From contig JBOGHU010000019.1 of NCBI GenBank assembly GCA_050742255.1, positions 1 through 20,532 of the forward strand: a stretch of DNA of 20,532 nt, in the 5' to 3' direction. This DNA is from JBOGHU01 sp050742255 (GTDB lineage Bacteria; Actinomycetota; Acidimicrobiia; Acidimicrobiales; CADCSY01). Positions within the stretch are counted from its first letter, which is position 1, and the number at the start of each line of letters is the position of its first letter. The notes beneath the pieces are model-generated. The model did not search any database, was not told the origin of the DNA, and was given only the letters and a program-made list of their open reading frames with translations. A program made the position numbers and the translations under genes. This document shows positions 14,710 through 20,532 of this stretch, piece by piece.

Positions 14710-15740
14710 TCAGGGCTGGGCTCCCAGCGTCGCCTCCGGGCGGAGCTCGCTCGGCAACCCCTCACCGACCGCGGTTGGGCGAGGGCGCGGCCGAGCGCGG
14801 GAGCGTGCTTGAACAGGTTGTGGCCGGCGAGTTCCGGGGAAGTTCCGTCACCCAGCAGTGGCGGTAGTCCACCGGGGCAGGATCCAGGCGAGGAAGGGCC
14901 CGCCTCGCATAGCCGCTCGCACGCTCGCTCAGCGCGGTGAGACTGGCGGGGTCGAGGAGGCTGCCGTCCTCCTGCACGTCGACTGTCTGGCTGAGGCCCG
15001 GGGCGTAGCTGCGGTTGCCGGGCAGCGGCGCGGCGTACACCCCGACCTCTCCGAAGTCGCCGCCGCCATCCTGCAGGCACGCCAGCCGGGGCGGCGGCTC
15101 GCCTGGCAGGGCGAAGGTGAGGCGGACGTGGGCCGCCAGCCTGACCGGGAGCGAGAGCCCCCACGCCGCGGGCCAGCTGCGCGGTGGCCCGTCCAGCGCA
15201 CACCACGACGCTGGAGTGCTCGCCACAGGCGCCCCCGGCGCACACCTCGACCCTCCCGGGAGCGATCGAGCGGACCGAGATGACCTCGTCGGGGACGAGC
15301 GAGGTACCGAGCCGGCCGGTCAGCGCCTCGATCGCGGTCCGCGTGCGATCGATCCCCCGGCCTCGTCGAGGACGGCCGGGCCCGAGTAAGCGGCGAGGAG
15401 CGGCAGCCGCTCGGACAGCTCGGCGGGGTCGATGGAAGGGCCGCCACGCCGCCCACTCGCTGGAGCACCCGCAACCGGCTCTCCGCCCTGGGCCCGAGGG
15501 CGACCACGCCGTCGGAGACCTCTCCCACTCCCGCCAGATGGCGCGGCTCCGGCACGCCATGGCCACGAGGCGTGCGTCGTGGGCGTGGCGGAAGATGCGT
15601 GACTCCCCCCCGGACTGGCCGTTCCCCGGCACGCCCCGCTCGTACACCGCGACGGCAACCCCCCGCTCCAGGAGGCTGTACGCGGTGGAGAGGCCGACGA
15701 TGCCGGCGCCGATGACGGCGACTTCCGAACTTCGCGACAC
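14710..15740 (-). pseudogene. monomeric sarcosine oxidase-like FAD oxidoreductase, broken by multiple frameshifts
   Basis: Read across frames, this is a flavoprotein amine oxidase of the MSOX/glycine-oxidase type. From a GTG with a GGAG site, frame one gives VAVIGAGIVGLSTAYSLLERG, then SGGESRIFRHAH and AIWREWE. Near 15520 it shifts to EVSDGVVALGPRAESRL, and near 15430 to SIDPAELSERLPLLAAYSGP. It shifts near 15345 to TAIEALTGRL...SSVVVCAG, near 15165 to LPGNRSYAPG...PVDYRHCWVTELP, and near 14835 to ELAGHNLFKHAPALGRALA. A last shift gives GLPSELRPEATLGAQP and TGA. At least six shifts in about 1 kb rule out a working protein. The HCWVT cysteine lines up with the covalent-FAD Cys of MSOX. An intact enzyme could have made glyoxylate from glycine or a methylated amine, fitting its position upstream of hyi. 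Confidence 0.85.
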
Positions 15741-15773
15741 CTCGTGCTCCTGGATGGCCGGTGGGATCAACGG

Positions 15774-15779
15774 CATAAT
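15774..15779 (+). promoter_or_regulatory. -10 box of glcDEF
   Basis: CATAAT differs from TATAAT at one base and lies 9 nt before the ATG at 15789. This gives a leader of only a few bases, and no proper Shine-Dalgarno sequence precedes the ATG. The -35 position (15751-15756, TGGATG) is poor, so an activator may be needed. The 48-bp gap also holds the start region of the divergent broken flavoprotein gene. Confidence 0.45.
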
Positions 15780-15788
15780 GGATGCTGG

Positions 15789-17261
15789 ATGAGGATTGCG
15801 ACGGTCGATGTGATCGACGCCGGGCTGGTCGAGAGGTTCCGGCACATCACCGGGCACGAGCACGTCCTGACCGACACGCACCAGCTGCGAACCTACGAGT
15901 CCGACGGCCTGAGGCACTACCGGACACCTCCAGCGGTCGCCGTGCTTCCCGGCTCTGCCGACGAGGTGGGCGACATCGTCCGCGCCTGTCACGAGGCGAA
16001 GGTCGCGTGGGTGGCGCGGGGGGCCGGTACGGGGCTCTCCGGCGGCGCCGTTCCCGTCGAGGACGGCGTTCTCATCGTGCTCACCCGCCTCAACCGCCTT
16101 CTCGAGGTCGATCTCGACAACCAACGCGTCGTCGTGGAGCCCTGCGTCACCAACGCCACGATCTCGAGAGCAGTGGCGCCGACCCACTTCTACCCCCCGG
16201 ACCCCTCGAGCCAGATCGTGTCGACCATCGGCGGGAACGTGGCCGAGAACTCGGGCGGCCTCCACTGCTTCAAGTACGGCTTCACCACCAACTACGTGAC
16301 GGGGCTGGAGATCGTGCTCCCCGACGGAGACTTCGTGACCCTCGGAGGCAAGGAGCTCGACCGGCCCGGCTACGACCTCGTGGGCGCCTTCGTCGGCTCC
16401 GAGGGCACGCTCGGCATCGCGACCAGGATCACACTGCGGGTAGTTCCCCTGGCTGAGGCCCACACGACCATGGTCGGCTACTTCGAGACCACCGAGCGGG
16501 CGGGCCAGGCGGTCACCGACCTCGTGGCCGCGGGGATCGTCCCGGCGGCGATCGAGATCATGGACAAGCTGACCATCGAGGCGACCGAGAGCTGGACCCA
16601 CGCGGGATACCCCCTCGACGTCGGCGCCGCCCTCATCGTCGAGCTCGATGGGACCCAGGCCGAGTGCGACGCCCGCTTCGACGACGTCATGGCGATCTAC
16701 GAGCGAAACGGCGCCACCGCCACTCGGGTCGCCGAGAACGAGGAGGAGCGGGCGTTGATCTGGAAGGCGCGCAAGGCCGCCTTCGCCGCCATGGGCTACC
16801 TGTCCCCGTACTACTACGTGCAGGACGGCGTCATCCCCCGCACCCGCCTCGCCGAGGTCCTCAAGCGGATCGAGCAGCTCTCCGACGAGTACGGGTTCAA
16901 GGTGGCGAACGTCTTCCACGCCGGGGACGGCAACCTCCATCCCCTCGTGTGCTACGACGCCAGGAACCCGGGGGAGTCGGAGAAGGCCGAGGAGCTCTCC
17001 GGGCAGATCGTCGTGGCGTGCGTGGAGGCCGGTGGCTCGATCACCGGGGAGCACGGCGTAGGGCTGGACAAGAAGCAGCACATGGCCGCCATGTTCTCCG
17101 AGCAGGACCTCGAGGCGTTCCAGCGGTTGCGCTGCGCCTTCGATCCCGAACAGCTGGCGAACCCCGGCAAGGTCATGCCCACCCCGAGGCTGTGCGGCGA
17201 GGTCCCGGGCCCGTACCGCAAGCATCCGCTTGAGCAGGCGGGCGTGGCCGAGCGCTTCTGA
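15789..17261 (+). CDS. glcD: glycolate oxidase, FAD-linked subunit GlcD
   Basis: This 490-residue flavoprotein is the catalytic subunit that oxidises glycolate to glyoxylate and passes electrons through GlcF to the respiratory chain. The PCMH-type FAD domain spans about 48-220, with VARGAGTGLSGGAVPV (75-90), PPDPSSQIVSTIGGNVAENSG (136-156, FAD-binding) and VGSEGTLGI (202-210). The C-terminal substrate domain has VFHAGDGNLHP (375-385) and SITGEHGVGLDKK (417-429), the conserved His-containing motifs of the GlcD/D-lactate dehydrogenase family. The ATG at 15789 gives the family's length; the open frame further upstream has no homology. GlcE follows after 2 nt. D-lactate or another 2-hydroxyacid is the alternative substrate, but the glyoxylate genes next door favour glycolate. 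Confidence 0.93.
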   Translation: MRIATVDVIDAGLVERFRHITGHEHVLTDTHQLRTYESDGLRHYRTPPAVAVLPGSADEVGDIVRACHEAKVAWVARGAGTGLSGGAVPVEDGVLIVLTRLNRLLEVDLDNQRVVVEPCVTNATISRAVAPTHFYPPDPSSQIVSTIGGNVAENSGGLHCFKYGFTTNYVTGLEIVLPDGDFVTLGGKELDRPGYDLVGAFVGSEGTLGIATRITLRVVPLAEAHTTMVGYFETTERAGQAVTDLVAAGIVPAAIEIMDKLTIEATESWTHAGYPLDVGAALIVELDGTQAECDARFDDVMAIYERNGATATRVAENEEERALIWKARKAAFAAMGYLSPYYYVQDGVIPRTRLAEVLKRIEQLSDEYGFKVANVFHAGDGNLHPLVCYDARNPGESEKAEELSGQIVVACVEAGGSITGEHGVGLDKKQHMAAMFSEQDLEAFQRLRCAFDPEQLANPGKVMPTPRLCGEVPGPYRKHPLEQAGVAERF

Positions 17262-17263
17262 CC

Positions 17264-18418
17264 GTGGCTCCCGGGTTCCGCCGTGCGGCACCGTCGTCGG
17301 CCCAAGAAGCGGGCGAGGCGATGCGGGCGGCTGGTGCCGAGGAGCTGCGGGTGCGGGTACGAGGTGGAGGGACGAAGCTCTGGTGGGGCCGCCCGATGGA
17401 GCCGGCACAGCTCGAGGTGTCGACCGAGCGGCTGGACGAGGTGGTCGAGCACAACGAGGGCGATCTCACCGCCGTGCTCCAGGCCGGCGTGCCCCTGGCC
17501 CCCGCCCAGGAGGCCCTGGCGGGGGCCAACCAGATGGTCGCGCTCGATCCTCCCCTCGGTGAAGGTGATCGGGCCACGATCGGGGGTGTGGTCGCCACCG
17601 GCGACTCTGGTCCCTTGCGCCACCGCTACGGCGCACCACGCGACTTGATCCTCGGCATCACCGTGGCGCTGTCCGACGGAACCGTCGCCCGAGCGGGAGG
17701 CAAGGTCATCAAGAACGTGGCTGGCTACGACCTGGCCAAGCTCTTCACCGGCTCGTTCGGGACGCTCGGCCTCATCGTCGAGGTCGTGATGCGACTGCAT
17801 CCCCGGCCTCGCGCCACGCTGACGGCGGTGGGAGGCTCCGATGAGCCGGACGCGCTCGGGAGGGCGGCGTCGACCATCGCCCGTTCCGCCTTCGGGCCGG
17901 AGTGCCTCGACGTCGCGTGGGGCGAGGGGCACGGAGAGGTCATGGCCCGCTTCGCCGGAGCCGCTCCGGAGGCGGCGGCGGGAGGGGTGGTGAGGCTGAT
18001 GGAGCAGGCGGGCCTCGAGGCGCGGCTGGCGGGGGACGACGACGAGCTCTGGGCACGGCAGCGGGAGCGGCAGCGCTCGGCCCACGGCGCCGTCGTGCGC
18101 GTGTCGGGGCTGGCATCGGCGCTGCCGCGGGTGTTGCGGTCGGCCCAGGAGGTGGGTGCGTCCGTGGTGGGGCGGGCCGGGCTCGGTCTGTCCTGGATGG
18201 CCCTTGCCGAGGGGCACGCCAGCGAGCTGGTTTCGAGCATCGAGGAGGTGCGCCGGCGCCTCGATCCGTTTCCCTGTGTGGTGCTCGACGCGCCCGCCGA
18301 GGTCAGGGAGAAGGTCGAGGTGTGGGGGGAGGACGCCGTGCCGCTGATGCGAAGGATCAAGGCCCGTTTCGATCCCCCCGCCGTGTGCAACCCAGGGATC
18401 TTCGTGGGAGGGATCTGA
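17264..18418 (+). CDS. glcE: glycolate oxidase, FAD-binding subunit GlcE
   Basis: This 384-residue protein is the second FAD-binding subunit of the glycolate oxidase complex. It has the abbreviated PCMH domain: VRVRGGGTKLWWG at 30-42, TIGGVVATGDSGPLRHRYGA at 105-124, and the GlcE-typical GGKVIKNVAGYDLAKLFTGS at 145-164, followed by FGTLGLIVEVVMRLHP. It lacks the substrate-domain motifs of GlcD. It ends with RIKARFDPPAVCNPGIF, the C-terminal motif of the family. The GTG at 17264 lies 2 nt after the glcD stop, so coupling is likely, and the N-terminal FRRAAPSSAQEAGEAM fits the normal family start. The stop overlaps the glcF start in TGATG. Its length is slightly above that of the E. coli subunit. 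Confidence 0.92.
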   Translation: MAPGFRRAAPSSAQEAGEAMRAAGAEELRVRVRGGGTKLWWGRPMEPAQLEVSTERLDEVVEHNEGDLTAVLQAGVPLAPAQEALAGANQMVALDPPLGEGDRATIGGVVATGDSGPLRHRYGAPRDLILGITVALSDGTVARAGGKVIKNVAGYDLAKLFTGSFGTLGLIVEVVMRLHPRPRATLTAVGGSDEPDALGRAASTIARSAFGPECLDVAWGEGHGEVMARFAGAAPEAAAGGVVRLMEQAGLEARLAGDDDELWARQRERQRSAHGAVVRVSGLASALPRVLRSAQEVGASVVGRAGLGLSWMALAEGHASELVSSIEEVRRRLDPFPCVVLDAPAEVREKVEVWGEDAVPLMRRIKARFDPPAVCNPGIFVGGI

Positions 18419-19707
18419 TGGCCGAGGCAGGGGCGTTCGACACGCAGCGGCCACCCTCCAAGGACCTGGTGGACGTCTGCGTGCACTGCGGCTTCTGCTT
18501 GCCGACCTGCCCCACCTACGTGCTGTGGAACGAGGAGATGGACTCGCCGCGAGGCCGCATCGTGTTGATGAACGTGGCCCTCGAAGAGGCGGGCGAGCTG
18601 TCGGAGGCAATGGTCACCCACTGGGACCGCTGCCTCGGGTGCATGGCGTGCGTCACCGCCTGCCCTTCCGGGGTGCAGTACGACAAGCTGATCGAGGCCA
18701 CCAGGCCCCAGGTCGAGCGCAACTACACCCGCCCGCTTCGTGACCGAGCGTTCAGGAGGTTCGCCTTCGAGACCTTCACCCACCCCGGGCGCCTGCGGGC
18801 CCTGGTGCCGGCGTTGGTCGCGGCGCGGCGGATCGGGCTGACCCGGGCGCTCGGCGAGCGCCTCGAGCGCTTCCCCAGGCTCCGGGCCCTGCACTCGCTC
18901 CTCCCCGACGTGAGCCTCAGGGCGGCGGTGGCCCGCCTTCCGGAGCTCATCCCCGCTCGAGGCACTCGCCGGGCGCGCGTGGGGATGCTCCTCGGGTGCG
19001 TGCAGCGGGTGTTCTTCCACCAGGTGAACGCGGCGACGGCGCGCGTCCTCGCCGCCGAGGGGTTCGAGGTCTTTGCTCCGAGCGACGTGCGCTGCTGCGG
19101 AGCGCTGATGCTGCACTCGGGGTGCGAGCCCGAGGCGCTCGAGCTGGCCAGGAAGACGATCGAGGCGTTCGAGGGGTGCGACTACGTGGTGGTCAACGCC
19201 GCCGGGTGTGGCTCCTCGATGAAGGACTACGGGCACCTGCTGTCGGAAGACGAGGCCTGGGCGGAGCGCGCCGAACGGTTCTCCGGGAAGGTGCTCGACG
19301 TGTCGCAGCTGCTCGTCGAGTCGGACCCCGTCGCCTCCCGCCATCCCGTCCCGCTGAAGGTCGCCTACCACGACGCCTGCCACCTTGCCCATGCCCAGAA
19401 GGTCAGGTCGGAGCCCCGCACGCTGCTGGCGAGCATCCCGGAGCTGGAGTTGATCGAGCCGTCGGAATGGGAGATCTGCTGCGGCTCCGCCGGCATCTAC
19501 AACCTTCTCCACCCCGACGCGGGAAGGGACCTCGGGCGGCGCAAGGCCGAGAACCTGCTGGCCACCGGAGCGGACGCGATCGCGTCGGGCAACCCGGGGT
19601 GCACGCTGCAGATCGCGGCCCATCTCCGCCAGCGGGGGCGACCGCTGCCCATCTACCACCCGGTGGCGCTCCTCGACCGGTCGATCAGGGGTGCCGGCGC
19701 GGCCTGA
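18418..19707 (+). CDS. glcF: glycolate oxidase, iron-sulfur subunit GlcF
   Basis: This 429-residue protein carries electrons from GlcD/GlcE to the membrane quinone pool. Two 4Fe-4S ferredoxin motifs are present: Cys21, 24, 27 and 31 (CVHCGFCLPTCP) and Cys72, 75, 78 and 82 (CLGCMACVTACP). Two CCG domains follow, with CCG at 226-228 (CCGALMLHSG) and 354-356 (CCGSAGIYN), plus the partner cysteines Cys194, 264, 321 and 395. This is the full GlcF layout at normal length. The ATG at 18418 overlaps the glcE stop and has GGGAGG 7 nt upstream. It is the last gene of glcDEF. The next 74 bp lead to a transposase end, with no clear terminator. Confidence 0.94.
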   Translation: MAEAGAFDTQRPPSKDLVDVCVHCGFCLPTCPTYVLWNEEMDSPRGRIVLMNVALEEAGELSEAMVTHWDRCLGCMACVTACPSGVQYDKLIEATRPQVERNYTRPLRDRAFRRFAFETFTHPGRLRALVPALVAARRIGLTRALGERLERFPRLRALHSLLPDVSLRAAVARLPELIPARGTRRARVGMLLGCVQRVFFHQVNAATARVLAAEGFEVFAPSDVRCCGALMLHSGCEPEALELARKTIEAFEGCDYVVVNAAGCGSSMKDYGHLLSEDEAWAERAERFSGKVLDVSQLLVESDPVASRHPVPLKVAYHDACHLAHAQKVRSEPRTLLASIPELELIEPSEWEICCGSAGIYNLLHPDAGRDLGRRKAENLLATGADAIASGNPGCTLQIAAHLRQRGRPLPIYHPVALLDRSIRGAGAA

Positions 19708-19781
19708 CGTGTGGTGGCGTGGCGGGCAGGGTCGGAGGTAGTCAGCTATTTGTTTGGGGTGCGGCTCCTTCGGAGGGACGT

Positions 19782-20532
19782 TCAGGCGGCCCGGGGAACG
19801 ACGCCGCTGAGGTAGCGGGACTCGTGGGCTCGGCTGCGTTCTTGGGCCAGGTGGAACTGCCAGTAGGGCGAGCAGTCGCTGTTGGCGCGTAGCGCTCGCA
19901 GCTTGAGGATGGTTTCGGCCCCTTCGAGTCCCCACCGGGCGCCGGTGATGTCCATGCGGTCCTTGACGATGTGGCGGCACGCTCCCTCGATAACACCGGT
20001 GGCGATCGGCCAGCCGTTGGCGAGTGCGGCGGGGTAGTCGAGGTAGGCGGACTGGCGAGCAGGTAGTCGGCGCACGCGTCCGCGTTCTTGCGTTCGGCGT
20101 CGTCGAGTCCGAGGGTGGTCGCCTTGCGCCGGATGGCGGCGGCGACGATGGACGCCCTGCCCGCGAGCACGTCGAGGGCCTTGTCGTGCACCCAGTCCTC
20201 GGCGGCGGGGTCGCCCTCGGCGAAGAAGCTCCAGGCCGCGGACCACAAGTACTCCAGTACGTGAACCCAGTCGACCACGACGGTGATGTCGATCCTGCGC
20301 GCCTGGGCCTCGGCCTGGATGCGCTCGATTTGGTGGCGGTTGCCGTCCACCAGGGCCACCCACCCACAGCGCCGGTCCGGGTCCCGACGGTCCGCCTCGT
20401 CGAAGACCGGCTCTTGTGCCCTATCCGTGGGCGCATCAGGCGGCGGCTCGACCGGGCAGCGGCGGGCACAGGCCGCCGAGGTCGAGCATGGCCAGGGCCA
20501 CGAGGGCGTCGGGTGAACGGAACCCGAAGGCG
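19782..20532 (-). mobile_element. ISKra4-family transposase, frameshifted and cut by the window edge
   Basis: Three minus-strand frames together give a recognisable ISKra4-type transposase. The N-terminal piece from the window edge reads FGFRSPDALVALAMLDLGG, then LCPPLPGR, and hits a TGA at 20436-20438. A second frame continues with QEPVFDEADRRDPDRRCGWV, ALVDGNRHQIERIQAEA, VVDWVHVLEYLW, AAWSFFAEGDPAAEDWV and KNADACADYLLA. Near 20053 the frame changes again: SAYLDYPAALANGWPIATGV, IEGACRHIVKDRMDITGARW, LKLRALRANSDC and FHLAQERSRAHESRY, ending at 19782. The second shift fits loss of one base (LLAKSAYLDY would restore it). The element is probably inactive unless these are sequencing errors. No terminal inverted repeat can be confirmed, because its other end is outside the window; the near end should lie in 19708-19781. 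Confidence 0.85.

Noticed and set aside
17725..20469. A 914-codon minus-strand open frame opposite glcE and glcF
   Set aside because: The opposite strand holds clear GlcE and GlcF motifs; only the transposase region is real on the minus strand, and mostly in other frames.
19782..20532. Programmed frameshifting in the transposase
   Set aside because: I see no slippery heptamer at the break near 20053, and there are two separate breaks; decay or sequence error is simpler.
1..20532. CRISPR arrays, tRNA or rRNA genes, phage genes or defence systems
   Set aside because: No regularly spaced repeats, no cloverleaf or rRNA signature seen by eye, and every confident gene belongs to metabolism, transport, regulation, repair or an insertion sequence.

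Overview
The window is very GC-rich. Several genes start with GTG, and several have an actinobacterial TAnnnT -10 box directly in front of the start codon. Together with DrrAB-type efflux genes and a full-length Lhr helicase, this points to a high-GC actinobacterium. The class, perhaps Acidimicrobiia, is only a guess.

Layout. (1) 1-1011, plus strand: a small 3Fe-4S ferredoxin and an NADPH/FMN-type flavodoxin-fold reductase. (2) 1046-4198, minus strand: a MarR regulator, then a MerR regulator directly followed by an unrecognised polytopic membrane protein with a duplicated Asp/His motif and a FixH/YtkA-like extracytoplasmic domain. (3) 4280-6072, plus strand: a DrrA/DrrB-type ABC exporter, divergent from marR, with a shared operator region. 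(4) 6104-10312, minus strand: the large helicase Lhr. (5) 10313-11091: no intact gene, only remnants, the clearest being a collapsed aldehyde dehydrogenase. (6) 11088-14623, minus strand: hyi-garR-gcl, the glyoxylate-to-glycerate branch, with a good promoter upstream. (7) 14710-15740, minus strand: a monomeric-sarcosine-oxidase-like flavoprotein gene broken by many frameshifts. (8) 15789-19707, plus strand: glcD-glcE-glcF, a three-subunit glycolate oxidase. (9) 19782 to the window end, minus strand: a frameshifted ISKra4-family transposase.

The genes in 11.1-19.7 kb form one pathway. GlcDEF oxidises glycolate to glyoxylate. The carboligase joins two glyoxylates into tartronate semialdehyde with loss of CO2. 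Hyi interconverts hydroxypyruvate and tartronate semialdehyde, and GarR reduces tartronate semialdehyde to D-glycerate. Glycerate kinase, a glycolate permease and a dedicated regulator are not in the window. The block is bordered or interrupted by three broken genes (aldehyde dehydrogenase, sarcosine-oxidase-like, transposase), which suggests a rearranged accessory segment.

The most notable points are: the Gcl homologue has Glu where E. coli Gcl has its characteristic Val51; the membrane protein next to MerR carries a 76-residue-spaced duplicated Asp/His motif; the marR-drrA intergenic region has tandem dyad operators; and leaderless-type starts recur. I see no CRISPR array, tRNA, rRNA or recognised phage or defence system, and no convincing wholly new system.
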